Assembly (NCBI GenBank): GCA_020439505.1
Contig: JAGQSO010000043.1
Location: 1 to 64,000 of the forward strand
DNA from: Acidimicrobiales bacterium
Lineage (GTDB): Bacteria > Actinomycetota > Acidimicrobiia > Acidimicrobiales > Iamiaceae
Length of the DNA stretch: 64,000 bases
Direction: 5' to 3'
This document shows, piece after piece, positions 38,816 through 47,902 of this stretch. The notes below the pieces were generated by a model. It was given only the letters and a program-made list of their open reading frames with translations, did not search any database and was not told the DNA's origin. The translations under genes were made by a program, and so were the position numbers. Within the stretch, counting starts at the first letter, position 1. Each line of letters opens with the position of its first letter.

Positions 38816-39292
38816 TCAGGCCGCGGGGCGCTCCGTCACTTCGACGGAGTCCATGGTGTCGCCGACCGAGATCGCCTTAGCGACCTCGATGCCCTCGGTG
38901 ACGTACCCGAACAGGTTGTAGAGCTTGTCGAGCTTGCGGGTGCAGTCGTCGATGCAGATGAAGAACTGGCTGCCGTTGGTGTTCTTTCCGGCGTTGGCCA
39001 TGGCGACCGCTCCGAGGGTGTACTCGGCCTTGACCGGCTCGTCGTCCCACTTGTAGCCAGGCCCACCTCGTCCGCTGCCTTCGGGGTCGCCACCTTGGAT
39101 GACGAAATCCGGAACGACCCGATGGAAGGTGAGCCCGGTATAGAAGCCCCGCTTGGCGAGGACGACGAAGTGGTTGACGGAGCGGGGCGCGAGCCGCGGG
39201 TCGAGGTCCATCACGATGGTTCCCTTGGACGTCCCCAAGGTCACGGTGTAGATGGTGTTGGTGTCGATTTCCATTTCCGGAGATTTGGCCAT
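38816..39292 (-). CDS. Cyclophilin-type peptidyl-prolyl cis-trans isomerase
   Basis: Cytoplasmic prolyl isomerase of 158 aa helping protein folding. Active-site segments are LTFHRVVPDFVIQGGDP (catalytic-type Arg) and NGSQFFICID (Gln and Phe). There is no signal peptide, since MAKSPEMEIDTN leads straight into the beta barrel. The ATG at 39292 is preferred over an upstream in-frame start, with CAGGA-type sequence upstream. It stands alone between the TetR terminator hairpin and the acyl-CoA synthetase. Confidence 0.92.
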   Translation of the reverse strand: MAKSPEMEIDTNTIYTVTLGTSKGTIVMDLDPRLAPRSVNHFVVLAKRGFYTGLTFHRVVPDFVIQGGDPEGSGRGGPGYKWDDEPVKAEYTLGAVAMANAGKNTNGSQFFICIDDCTRKLDKLYNLFGYVTEGIEVAKAISVGDTMDSVEVTERPAA

Positions 39293-39345
39293 GGGGCCAT
39301 CCTGCCAGCTTCGGCTCACCGGTGCCGCAACCAGATCTGTCCGCG

Positions 39346-39376
39346 AGCCCCACCTGTTGCCTGCACAGGTGGGGCT
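39346..39376 (-). terminator. Hairpin after the TetR gene
   Basis: AGCCCCACCTGT (39346-39357) and ACAGGTGGGGCT (39365-39376) form a perfect 12-bp stem with a 7-nt loop, reaching the TetR stop codon. No T-run follows. A terminator for the ABC-TetR operon is likely. Because it also lies upstream of the cyclophilin gene, an operator is an alternative. Confidence 0.55.
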
Positions 39377-39864
39377 CAGGTCTCCTTGAGGAGCGACGCC
39401 AGGATTCTGCTGATCGTCACCGGATCAACGCCGGTGGATGACCATGTTCCGGCCGCTCCGATGACCGCCGCCACCGCCGCCTGGGCCTGAACGGTGAGCT
39501 CAGGTTGATCGTCGATGATGCGCGCCACCCACCGTTGACGGACACGATGCATCGAGGGGTGGTCCAGGCCACCACTGGTACAAAGGAGGCGCCACCTGTC
39601 GCTCTCCTGGTCGACGAAGGCCATCACCCCGTGGACCAGTGCCTGTACACGGGCGACCGGGGAGGTGGCGGTAGAGAGACCGTGCGCCACCCAGTCGTCC
39701 AGTCGACCGACCAACCGGGCCTGAACGGCATCGATCAGTCCCCGTCGGTCCCCGAAGTAGGAGTGGATCAGGGGCCGGGAGATGCCGGCGGCACGAGCGA
39801 TCTCCTCGAGCGTGGTGACCAGCGGATCTTGCTCGGTCAGGACAGCCTCCGCCGCGTCCAGCAC
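39376..39864 (-). CDS. TetR family transcriptional regulator
   Basis: DNA-binding repressor-type protein. The helix-turn-helix lies in TTLEEIARAAGISRPLIHSYFG, very near the N-terminus; the rest is the ligand-binding helical domain. The true start is uncertain. The GTG at 39864 gives 162 aa and a slightly short N-terminus. A CTG at 39906, overlapping the upstream ATPase stop, would add 14 residues; the next in-frame ATG would overlap that gene by over 150 bases. It is the last gene of the ABC importer operon, so it probably controls it, but the ligand is unknown. Confidence 0.8.
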   Translation of the reverse strand: MLDAAEAVLTEQDPLVTTLEEIARAAGISRPLIHSYFGDRRGLIDAVQARLVGRLDDWVAHGLSTATSPVARVQALVHGVMAFVDQESDRWRLLCTSGGLDHPSMHRVRQRWVARIIDDQPELTVQAQAAVAAVIGAAGTWSSTGVDPVTISRILASLLKET

Positions 39865-39902
39865 GAGCTGGCGCCGGAGAGCGGGGGAGAGCCGTTCTGC
39901 CC

Positions 39903-40937
39903 TCAGGAGCCCGGTCCGGAGCCGATCTGCACCAGGGTCTCGCCCGGCTCCAGCGGATGGTGACAGGCCACGAAATGATCCTCGTCGACCCGCACCATCT
40001 CGGGAACCTCCTCTCGGCACTTCTCGTCGGCCCTGGGGCAACGGGTACGGAACCGACACCCCGAAGGCGGTGAGAGGGGCGATGGGATCTCGCCCCCCAG
40101 CGTCTGACGTTGATCGGGACGGATCGAGGGGTCCGGGACCGGGATGGCACTGAGCAGGGCCGACGTATACGGGTGGGCGGGGTGGGCGTACAACAGGTCA
40201 GGATCGCCGACTTCGCACAGGCGGCCGAGGTACATCACCGCCACCCGGTCGCTGATGTTCTTCACCACGGCGAGATCATGGGCGATGAAGATGAGGGTGA
40301 GGCCGTACTGGGCCTTCATGTCTTCGAGCAGGTTGAGGATCTGCGCTTGGACCGACACGTCGAGGGCCGATACCGGTTCGTCACACACGATCAGCTGGGG
40401 TGCGGTGATGACCGCCCTGGCGATCGAGATCCGCTGGCACTGACCGCCCGAGAACTGGTGAGGACGACGACCTCGCACGATCGAGGGGTCCATGCCCACC
40501 GTCAGAAGCATCTCGTCGACCTGTCGGTCACGTTCTGCTCCCGTCGCCTTCTTCCAGATGTCAAGACCCTCGGCGACGATGTCCTCGATCCGCCGACGCG
40601 GGTTGAGCGACGAGATCGGGTCCTGGAAGATCATCTGGAGGCGGGTACGAATCTCGCGAAGCTCGGTCGGCTCCAGCCTTGTGAGGTCGGTGCCGTCGAA
40701 GGTGACCGACCCCGATGTCGGCGCGGGCAGCTGCATGATCGCCTTGCCCGTTGTCGACTTGCCGCAACCGGACTCGCCTACGAGCCCGAGCGTCTCGCCC
40801 GCCATGACATCGAGGTTGACGTCGGTGACGGCATGGACCTTTTGACCCCGGCCAGCGGGGAACTCCACCACCAGATCCTCAACCCGAAGGAGAGACTGTC
40901 CGGGGGCTCGAAGATGGGCCTTTCCTGTGCCCGCCAT
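39903..40937 (-). CDS. Peptide/nickel-type ABC transporter ATP-binding protein (DppF/OppF-like)
   Basis: One of two ATPases that power a family-5 importer, 344 aa. Walker A is GESGCGKST, the signature is FSGGQCQR, Walker B is LIVCDEP, and the switch His is in IAHDLAVV. The C-terminus has a Cys cluster (GCRFRTRCPRADEKC and a later CHHP), as in oligopeptide-transport ATPases, where it can bind iron-sulfur or a metal. The ATG shares its last base with the stop of the preceding ATPase (TGATG type). Substrate may be peptide, nickel, opine or sugar. Confidence 0.92.
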   Translation of the reverse strand: MAGTGKAHLRAPGQSLLRVEDLVVEFPAGRGQKVHAVTDVNLDVMAGETLGLVGESGCGKSTTGKAIMQLPAPTSGSVTFDGTDLTRLEPTELREIRTRLQMIFQDPISSLNPRRRIEDIVAEGLDIWKKATGAERDRQVDEMLLTVGMDPSIVRGRRPHQFSGGQCQRISIARAVITAPQLIVCDEPVSALDVSVQAQILNLLEDMKAQYGLTLIFIAHDLAVVKNISDRVAVMYLGRLCEVGDPDLLYAHPAHPYTSALLSAIPVPDPSIRPDQRQTLGGEIPSPLSPPSGCRFRTRCPRADEKCREEVPEMVRVDEDHFVACHHPLEPGETLVQIGSGPGS

Positions 40938-42034
40938 CAGTGAGCTCCTCGATCGTCGGCGTGAGGTCCCGCATCGGGGGTGGGGGAGTCGTTGTCGAGA
41001 CGGGGCGGGCGCCCATCGACCTTTATCGCCGGCGCCGCCACGACCGTCTCAGCAACAGGGAAATGACAGGCAAAGGAATGGTCGGGGTCGTCGGCATCGA
41101 CGCGCAGGACCGGCTCCTGGGTGTGGCAAAGCTCCTGCGCGTAGGGACAACGGGCTGCGAACGAGCAGCCGCGAGGCACGTTGACGAGGTCCGGTGGCCG
41201 TCCTCCAATGGCATCGAGACGCGTGTGCTTGGCCATCTCGAGCTTCGGGATCGACCGGAGCAGCGCCTCGGTGTAGGGGTGGCGTACGGCCTCGAACAGG
41301 CGGGCCGCCGGGGCTTTCTCTACGATTCGGCCGGCGTACATGACGGCGATGTCGTGGGCCCGACCGGCGACCACGCCGAGGTCGTGGGTCACCAGGATCA
41401 TCGCCATCTGCCGGTCGACCTGGAGCTCTTGCAGAAGGTCCAGGATCTGGGCCTGAACGGTCACGTCGAGCGCGGTGGTCGGCTCGTCGGCGAACAGCAG
41501 GCGCGGACCGCATGCCAGGGCGATGGCGATCATGATCCGTTGGCGCATGCCGCCTGACATCTCGTGGGGGTACTGGCGGAGACGGCGAGCGGGCTCGGGA
41601 ATGCCGACCGAGGTGAGCAACGCCAACGCGGTGTCGCGGGCCTGAGCCTTTGTCATGTCGATGTGTTCGTGGAGGGACTCGGTGATCTGCCGCTCGATGC
41701 GCAGAACCGGGTTCAGGGCGGTCATCGGGTCCTGGAACACCATCGACATCTTCTCGCCCCAGTAGTGACGCAAGGCCGACGAGTCGAGGTTGAGGATCTC
41801 CTCGCCCTGGAAACGGACGCTGCCGGTTCGAATGGCATTGGAGGGGACCAGCCCCATGATGGAACGGGACAGAACGGACTTCCCCGAGCCGGATTCTCCG
41901 ACCACGCCCAGGGTCCGTCCTCGTTCGAGCGTCAGTGACACCCCGCGGACCGCGTTAACGGTGCCCCGCTCGCTGCTGAACTGCGTCACCAGGTTGTTGA
42001 CCTCTAGTACCGGAACGTTCAAGTTCTCGCTCAC
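40937..42034 (-). CDS. Peptide/nickel-type ABC transporter ATP-binding protein (DppD/OppD-like)
   Basis: Second ATPase of the importer, 365 aa. Walker A is GESGSGKSV, the signature is EMSGGMRQR, Walker B is LLFADEPT, and the switch His is in VTHDLGVV. The C-terminal Cys cluster [15 protein letters not shown] and a later CHFP are present. The GTG start overlaps the permease stop (GTGA). An earlier in-frame ATG at 42187 would lie inside the permease gene and is not used. Membrane-associated on the cytoplasmic side. Confidence 0.92.
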   Translation of the reverse strand: MSENLNVPVLEVNNLVTQFSSERGTVNAVRGVSLTLERGRTLGVVGESGSGKSVLSRSIMGLVPSNAIRTGSVRFQGEEILNLDSSALRHYWGEKMSMVFQDPMTALNPVLRIERQITESLHEHIDMTKAQARDTALALLTSVGIPEPARRLRQYPHEMSGGMRQRIMIAIALACGPRLLFADEPTTALDVTVQAQILDLLQELQVDRQMAMILVTHDLGVVAGRAHDIAVMYAGRIVEKAPAARLFEAVRHPYTEALLRSIPKLEMAKHTRLDAIGGRPPDLVNVPRGCSFAARCPYAQELCHTQEPVLRVDADDPDHSFACHFPVAETVVAAPAIKVDGRPPRLDNDSPTPDAGPHADDRGAH

Positions 42035-42993
42035 AGCGCGCTCTCCCGCACATCGAACCGGTCGCGGACCAGATCGCCCAGGTAGTTGAGTGACATGACG
42101 GTCAGGAAGGTGGCGACGATCGGCACGAACATGATGAACGGCGCGTCTCGCATGTAGGACCGTCCGTCGTTGATCATCACGCCCCAACTGGGAGTCGGGG
42201 GATCCAGGCTCGCTCCCAGGATGGCCAGGCCACCTTCGGCCACGATGGCTATGGCGATACCGAGAATGGCGATGTAGGCCATGGCGGGCAACACGTTGGG
42301 AAGAATCTCGCGGAACAGGATCCTGGGGTGGGTCGCGCCCTGAGCGCGTGCTGCGGTCACGAACTCCCGTTGGGCCCAGGCCATCGTGTTTCCTCGCGTT
42401 ATCCGGGCCAGGAGGGGGATCGACACGATTCCGAGGGAGATGATCAGGATCCAGATGGGAGCGAGCCTGAAGGCATCGGGATCCTCCACCCCTCCGCCCT
42501 TGAGCACCGAGACCAGCGACAGCGCCAGCACCAGGGCCGGGATGGCCAGCAGGATGTCGAACAAGCTGGTCAGGACCTTGCCTATCCAGTTGCGGAAGTA
42601 CCCACCCAACAGACCGAGGAGACCGCCGACCACGAAACCGATGCTCACCGCTCCGACCGAGATCATCAGCGACGAGCGCGCCCCGTAGATGGTGCGCGAC
42701 AGCATGTCGCGCGACCCGTTGTCGGCTCCGAGGATCAACCCTTCCTGACCCGGTGCGAGCCTCGGTAGGCTGGCGACCTCGGCGGCAGGATCATGCAGGG
42801 GGAGTAGGTCGGCGAAGATCGCCGCCCCGATGATGAACACCAGCCAGCCGATGGCAAGGTAGGCGCCCACGGGGAGCCGCTTGCGAGCCTCGTCGGGAAC
42901 CTCGGTGGCCTCCGGTGGTGCGGACTGGAGTGGTGCCACCTGGTCGACCGCCGAGGCTTCCACCTCGGGACGGTCGTCGGACGAACCGGTCAT
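42031..42993 (-). CDS. ABC transporter permease (DppC/OppC-like)
   Basis: Inner-membrane permease of 320 aa with a polar N-terminal tail of about 45 residues, as is common for DppC, then six membrane segments. The EAA-like coupling segment RAQGATHPRILFREILPNV contacts the ATPase. Downstream is GLAILGASLDPPTPSWG, a family hallmark. The ATG overlaps the DppB stop (ATGA). It pairs with the preceding permease to form the channel. Confidence 0.92.
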   Translation of the reverse strand: MTGSSDDRPEVEASAVDQVAPLQSAPPEATEVPDEARKRLPVGAYLAIGWLVFIIGAAIFADLLPLHDPAAEVASLPRLAPGQEGLILGADNGSRDMLSRTIYGARSSLMISVGAVSIGFVVGGLLGLLGGYFRNWIGKVLTSLFDILLAIPALVLALSLVSVLKGGGVEDPDAFRLAPIWILIISLGIVSIPLLARITRGNTMAWAQREFVTAARAQGATHPRILFREILPNVLPAMAYIAILGIAIAIVAEGGLAILGASLDPPTPSWGVMINDGRSYMRDAPFIMFVPIVATFLTVMSLNYLGDLVRDRFDVRESAL

Positions 42994-43943
42994 GCGGAGC
43001 GCTCCCGGATCCTTGGGTCGAGAACTGTGTACAGGAAGTCGACGGTGAAGTTGATGAGAACGAAGACGATGGCGATGACTGCCACCAGGCTCTGAAGGGC
43101 CTCATACTGTCGGTAGCCGACCGCTTCACCGAGCATCAGCCCCAACCCCGGTATGCCGAGCAGATACTCGACGACGATGGTGCCGCCGATGAGGTTGCCC
43201 ATGCTGAGCCCGGTGACCGTCAACAGCGTGAGGCTCGAAGGCCGTAGTGCGTGGCGCCATAGGACCCGTCGGTTCGAGATTCCCTTCGCTTTTGCCATCA
43301 GGATGAAATCCTCCTGAAGCGTCGCCACCAGATCGGAGCGGAGCAGGCGCATGTAGACGGCGATCTGTCCCGCCGCCAGGGCCATCACCGGGATCACCAC
43401 GGACTTGAAGTGTTCCACGGGGTTCTCGGTTAGGCGGGTGTACCCCTGGGTTGGTAGCAGTCGCATCTTCACCCCCAGGAAGTAGGTGAGTATCAACGCC
43501 ACCGCAAAGCCCGGCAACGAGATCAGGGCGAACGCAGTGGTGTTGATCACCTTGTCGATCCAGCCACCCGATCGGTACGCCGCCCAGATGGCCAGCGGTA
43601 TGGAGATCGCCAGAGCGACGAGCTGGGTGTAGAGGATCAGAGAAAATGAGATCGGCCAGGACTCCCCAAATCGGTTGGCCACCGGCTCGCCGCCGGTGGC
43701 GCTGTAGAAGTTGCCCATGTCCCCGCCGACGAAGTCCTTGACCCACCGGTACCAACGAACCGGCAGGGGCTTGTCGAGGTTGTTGGCCTCCCTGAACGCC
43801 TGCTGCTGCTCACCGGTCTGATCGAAGGGGATGACGATCAACTCCGGACGGCCGGGTACAAGACTGATCAGGCCCGAGGTGAAGAAGGTCACCACCAGGA
43901 ACACGACGGCTAACTGCGCCAGACGTTGACCGATAACTCGCAT
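42990..43943 (-). CDS. ABC transporter permease (DppB/OppB-like)
   Basis: Inner-membrane permease of 317 aa with an N-terminal membrane segment (residues about 5-28), a large external loop, then five more segments. The coupling motif region is AKAKGISNRRVLWRHALRP, and the end EYLLGIPGLGLMLGEAV is typical of DppB. It begins 60 bases after the binding-protein gene, from which it is separated by a hairpin at 43958-43988. It is translationally coupled to DppC. Confidence 0.92.
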   Translation of the reverse strand: MRVIGQRLAQLAVVFLVVTFFTSGLISLVPGRPELIVIPFDQTGEQQQAFREANNLDKPLPVRWYRWVKDFVGGDMGNFYSATGGEPVANRFGESWPISFSLILYTQLVALAISIPLAIWAAYRSGGWIDKVINTTAFALISLPGFAVALILTYFLGVKMRLLPTQGYTRLTENPVEHFKSVVIPVMALAAGQIAVYMRLLRSDLVATLQEDFILMAKAKGISNRRVLWRHALRPSSLTLLTVTGLSMGNLIGGTIVVEYLLGIPGLGLMLGEAVGYRQYEALQSLVAVIAIVFVLINFTVDFLYTVLDPRIRERSA

Positions 43944-43957
43944 GTCGTCCTCTCAGA

Positions 43958-43988
43958 GGTGGGTCGGGCGCCGAGCACCCGACCCACC
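43958..43988 (-). terminator. Intercistronic hairpin between binding protein and permease
   Basis: GGTGGGTCGGG (43958-43968) and CCCGACCCACC (43978-43988) form an 11-bp stem with a 9-nt loop. Its place just after the binding-protein stop suggests partial termination or 3'-end stabilisation, giving more binding protein than permease. There is no T-run. Confidence 0.55.
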
Positions 43989-44002
43989 CGAATCTCGGCT
44001 GG

Positions 44003-45760
44003 CTACTGCTCGATCCAGAGGCCCAACAGAGGGTGGCCGGTGGCCAGACCCTGGCTGGGTTGCATGGTCGGGTCGTCGGTGGTGGCCTCTCCGGGCTTGG
44101 ATGCATCGGGGCCGGGCAGGGGTGGTCCGAAGATGTTGTGGACATTGGGGGCGGTGACGATTGCCCACGGCGTGAACCACGCCCACATGCCATGGACCTG
44201 GGTGGCCATCCGGCGGCTCACGTCCTGGTAGATGGCCTTGCGCTTGGCAGGGTCGGGTTCGGACCGCCCGGCGTCGAGCAGTTCGTTCAGCTCGGGGTCA
44301 TCCCACTTGCCGAAGTTGACCGGGTTGCCACTGCCGTACCACCAGACGTAGTTGATGTCGGGATCCCCGCCGGGATAGTTGCGGAACACCATCGCCTGGT
44401 AGTCGCCGGCGATCGCCCGTTCGATGAGGGTCGCTTGCTCGACGGTGTCGATCTTGATGTCGATGCCGACCTCGCTGGCCCGCTGCTGGATCAACTCGGC
44501 GATCCTCTTGATCGCCGGGTCGGTGGTCGAGGTGATGGTGAAGCTGGTCTCAGCGCCGGGGTTCTCGGCCTTGTACTCCTCGAGCAGGGCACGGGTCTTC
44601 TCGACGTCGTACTGGGGGAACCCCGGGTTTTCGACGTATCCCATGGAGTCGGGAGCGAAGGGCGAGTCGGCGATGGTCGGCAGTCCGGCGTTGACCCGCC
44701 GGTTCACATCGGGGCGGTCCGAGGCGTAGGCCAGGGCCTGGCGCATCCGCAGGTCGTTGAACGGTGCAACGCTGTGGTTGAGCTGGATGAAAGAGACCTC
44801 GGCGGAGGCCTCCGACACCAACATGTTGACCTTGCCGTCATCTCGCAGCTCACGGTATTGACCGGAGATCATCTCGCCGTCGGTGCTGTGGATGATGTTG
44901 AACACGCCGCTCTCGAGGGACTGTGAGCGCACGATGCTGTCGGGGGCGGGACGGAACTCGATGCCGTCGACATAGGGGTAGGGCTTCCCGTCGGGTGCGA
45001 TCTGCCAGTAGTCCTTGTTCGCCTCACCGATCAGCTTCTGGTTCTTCGTCCAGCTGACGAACTTGAACGGACCGGTGCCGATCGGCTTGTTGGCACAGGC
45101 GTCACCGGGGGCATCTAGTTGGGCCTGGGCCATGATCCCGAGTCGTGAGGACGAGTACAGGAAGGCGGGGAAGCTGACCCATGGCTTGGCGGCCTTGACC
45201 TTTACCACCAGCGGTCCGTCGACGGTGACGTCCGCGATGTTGTTCAGGACGAAGCTGAACAGGAGCGAGTTCCGGCCGGTGTACTTGCCCCGGTAGGCGT
45301 CGAGGTTGTTCTTGACCACGGTGGCATCGAGCTTGCTGCCATCGTGGAACTTGATTCCCTCGCGCAGGGTGATGGTCCACTCGGTGTAGTCGGCGTTCGG
45401 CTCCACCGACTTGGCCAGATAGGGGCTGTAGCCACCCTCGGCGTTGGGGACTGTCAGGGTGTCGAAGAAGGCTCGGACCACCAGCATCCCCGAAATGGCG
45501 AGCTGGGACTCGGCGAGGCAGAAGCCGGCGGTGGACTCGGCTTCCACGCCGTAGATGAGCTTGCCTCCACGCTGGGGTTCCCCGGCGTCGGCGAGGCCGC
45601 TCTCACCGGCTTCCACATTGAGGCCGGCGCTCTTGGAGTCGGACCCCGCCTGGGGGTCGTCGGACTTCGCGCCGCCGCAGCTGGCCGCCAGCATGGTGGT
45701 CGCCAGTATCAGCGCGCCGGCCTTGAGGCGTCGGGTCGATCGTGACGCTCGGAGTGACAT
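44003..45760 (-). CDS. Solute-binding lipoprotein, family 5 (first copy)
   Basis: Extracytoplasmic substrate receptor of the importer, 585 aa. The N-terminus has a lipobox, TTMLAASCGG, with lipid-modified Cys. The mature protein has the SBP_bac_5 fold, with EPNADYTEWTITLREG and FHDGSKLDA near the start. It is clearly paralogous to the protein at 45990-47702: both have SGLADAG, PQRGG and VPNAEGGYSPYLA at matching positions. AAGGGG lies eight bases before the ATG. The ligand is unknown; family 5 binds peptides, nickel, opines or sugars. Confidence 0.9.
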   Translation of the reverse strand: MSLRASRSTRRLKAGALILATTMLAASCGGAKSDDPQAGSDSKSAGLNVEAGESGLADAGEPQRGGKLIYGVEAESTAGFCLAESQLAISGMLVVRAFFDTLTVPNAEGGYSPYLAKSVEPNADYTEWTITLREGIKFHDGSKLDATVVKNNLDAYRGKYTGRNSLLFSFVLNNIADVTVDGPLVVKVKAAKPWVSFPAFLYSSSRLGIMAQAQLDAPGDACANKPIGTGPFKFVSWTKNQKLIGEANKDYWQIAPDGKPYPYVDGIEFRPAPDSIVRSQSLESGVFNIIHSTDGEMISGQYRELRDDGKVNMLVSEASAEVSFIQLNHSVAPFNDLRMRQALAYASDRPDVNRRVNAGLPTIADSPFAPDSMGYVENPGFPQYDVEKTRALLEEYKAENPGAETSFTITSTTDPAIKRIAELIQQRASEVGIDIKIDTVEQATLIERAIAGDYQAMVFRNYPGGDPDINYVWWYGSGNPVNFGKWDDPELNELLDAGRSEPDPAKRKAIYQDVSRRMATQVHGMWAWFTPWAIVTAPNVHNIFGPPLPGPDASKPGEATTDDPTMQPSQGLATGHPLLGLWIEQ

Positions 45761-45989
45761 TCAGTTTCCCCTTGATTGTGTGTGCGTCGGTGACGGTGTG
45801 AACTCGAACCGGTACATGACGTGCCGAATCCTGCCACGGGTGTGACCGTGACCATAGCGGGTACCCGGGTGCCGGATTTCCCCTCTGGCCCGCGGGTGCC
45901 GACGGGCTTGGGCGTTCCGGCGGGAGCGTTGGCCGAGCGGGGACCTGGACGTGGGCGCGATGGGAGGTTTCCCCGGCATGAGTGCGGCG
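45761..45989. other. Intergenic region between the two binding-protein genes
   Basis: These 229 bases separate the two tandem paralogues and probably contain a promoter for the downstream one. I saw no clear terminator, -35/-10 pair or small gene. Confidence 0.4.
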
Positions 45990-47702
45990 TCAGGACGCTT
46001 CGCCGGCGTCGACCTGGCTGTCGATCCACAGCCCGAGGAGCGAATGGCCGTTGGCGAGTCGGTTGCTCGGAGCATCTCCGTTGGGCAGCTTCGGGCCGAT
46101 TACACCGTGGACGTTCGGAGCCATCGCCACCGCCCAGGGCTGGAGGAAGAGCCACACGTTGTAGGCCTGGGATCCGAGCTGCCGGTTGACGGTCTCATAG
46201 GCCTTGGTACGAGCCTTGGCGTCGGACTCGGTACGCCCCAGGTCGAGGTTCTCGTTGATCACCTTGTCATCGAAGTTGCCGAAGTTCACGAGGTTGTCGT
46301 TGCCGTACCACCAGATCCGGTTGGCATCTGGATCGTCGCCTTGCTGGCTTCGGAAGGTGACGAGGTCGTACTCGCCGGCGATGACCTTGGAGACCAGATC
46401 GGTCTGGGCCTCGACCTGGAGCTCTACGGTAAATCCGGCCTGCTCGAGCATCTCCTTGACCATGCTCCACTGGCGGATCGAGGACGGAACAGTTGTGCAC
46501 ATCAGGCGAACCTTGGTGTTCTTGTCGTCAGACTTGAGCCTGGCGACCGCCGCTCTGGCCGCCTCGAGGTCGTACTTGGGGGCGCCGTTGTCCTCCAGGA
46601 AGCCCATCACCTCGGGGGCGAACGGACCCGTGGTGACCGTGGGAAGACCACGGTTTGCAAGGTCGTTGAGCCGTTTGCGGTCGATGGCCTGTGCGGCGGC
46701 CTTGCGTCCTTCGAGGGTGTTGAACGGCTCGCGCTCCGAGTTGATCATCATGTAGGCGGTCTCGGTCCGTTCCTGGCTGATGATCATGTTGATGGCGCCC
46801 TCGTGTTGGAGCTGGGCCAGGTTCCCGCCCATGTCGGCGGGGATGCTCGAGTGCATGATGTTGATGTCACCCCGTTGGAGCGATGCGATGCGCTCGTCGT
46901 CGTTGGCCATCGGGCGGAACTCGAGGGCGTTCACGTAGGGGTAGGGCTTGCCGTCTTCGGCCTTCTGCCAATAGTTGGGATTGCGGACCAGCTTGAGGCT
47001 GCCACCGATATCCCACGACGCCACCGAGAACGGCCCGGACCCGATCGGCTTGGTCGTGCAGTCCTCCTTGGATGCCTCCAACTGGGCGCGCGCCATGATC
47101 GCTACGCGGCCACTGGCGTACAGGGTGGCCGGAAACGCGACCCATGGCCGGGTGGTTTTGACCGTCACCGTCATGTCGTCGGTGGCGATCACGTCGGCGA
47201 CGTCGCGGAAGAAGAACGGCATCAAAAGAGCGGACCGTGGATTCGGCTCGTTGTCGTCGCCGTAGGAGGGGGCGCCTCGGTAGGCGTCGAGGTTGTCACG
47301 CACCAGCTTGGCGTCGAGCTTCTCCCCGTTGGTGAAGGTGACCCCGTCGCGCAGTCTGATCGTCCACTCGGTGAAGTCGGGGTTGGGTTCCACCGATTGG
47401 GCCAGGTAGGGGGAGTATCCGCCCTCGGCGTTGGGGACCACCAGCGGGTCGTAGATCGCCCTCGTGACCTGCATGCCCGCCATGGCCATCTGGGCCTCGG
47501 GCAGGCAGTAGTTGAGGTTGTCGGCCTCCATGGCGTACACGAGCTGGCCCCCGCGCTGGGGTTTGCCAGCGTCGGCGAGCCCACTCTCGACCGGCTTGGC
47601 TCCGATGTCGATGGTGGGGGTGGACGCTTCGTCCTTGGAGCAGGCCGTGGCGGCCAGCAGGCAGATCGCCAGAGCGACGCGAGGGAGTCTGAGGTGTGCC
47701 AT
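45990..47702 (-). CDS. Solute-binding lipoprotein, family 5 (second copy)
   Basis: Second family-5 receptor, 570 aa. The ATG at 47702 has GGAGGAAA upstream and gives a lipoprotein signal with lipobox LLAATACS. An earlier in-frame start would add 42 residues without a signal-like sequence. The body shares SGLADAG, PQRGG and VPNAEGGYSPYLA blocks with the first copy, but the central region differs. One permease and ATPase set serves both genes in this window, so the two receptors may have different ligands. It is divergent from the GlcD-like gene. Confidence 0.9.
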   Translation of the reverse strand: MAHLRLPRVALAICLLAATACSKDEASTPTIDIGAKPVESGLADAGKPQRGGQLVYAMEADNLNYCLPEAQMAMAGMQVTRAIYDPLVVPNAEGGYSPYLAQSVEPNPDFTEWTIRLRDGVTFTNGEKLDAKLVRDNLDAYRGAPSYGDDNEPNPRSALLMPFFFRDVADVIATDDMTVTVKTTRPWVAFPATLYASGRVAIMARAQLEASKEDCTTKPIGSGPFSVASWDIGGSLKLVRNPNYWQKAEDGKPYPYVNALEFRPMANDDERIASLQRGDINIMHSSIPADMGGNLAQLQHEGAINMIISQERTETAYMMINSEREPFNTLEGRKAAAQAIDRKRLNDLANRGLPTVTTGPFAPEVMGFLEDNGAPKYDLEAARAAVARLKSDDKNTKVRLMCTTVPSSIRQWSMVKEMLEQAGFTVELQVEAQTDLVSKVIAGEYDLVTFRSQQGDDPDANRIWWYGNDNLVNFGNFDDKVINENLDLGRTESDAKARTKAYETVNRQLGSQAYNVWLFLQPWAVAMAPNVHGVIGPKLPNGDAPSNRLANGHSLLGLWIDSQVDAGEAS

Positions 47703-47902
47703 GGAAAGGGTTTCCTCCCGAGCCGGATTCGGCCTCTGTGTACCCCTGCCATCGGCGGTGAGACACATGCCTTGAGCGAACGGGGCCGAAAGGCCTACGG
47801 AGGAATGAAAGTGACCGATGACACGCAAATGCCGTGACCGGCAACCTTTGCCAGGGGTTGGGACTCACCTGCGCTACAGGCTGTCCAGTGGCATCGTTGG
47901 GT

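Noticed and set aside
45951-47837. Plus-strand 628-codon frame opposite the second binding protein
   Set aside because: The minus-strand lipoprotein has signal, lipobox and family blocks; the plus-strand frame is a shadow.
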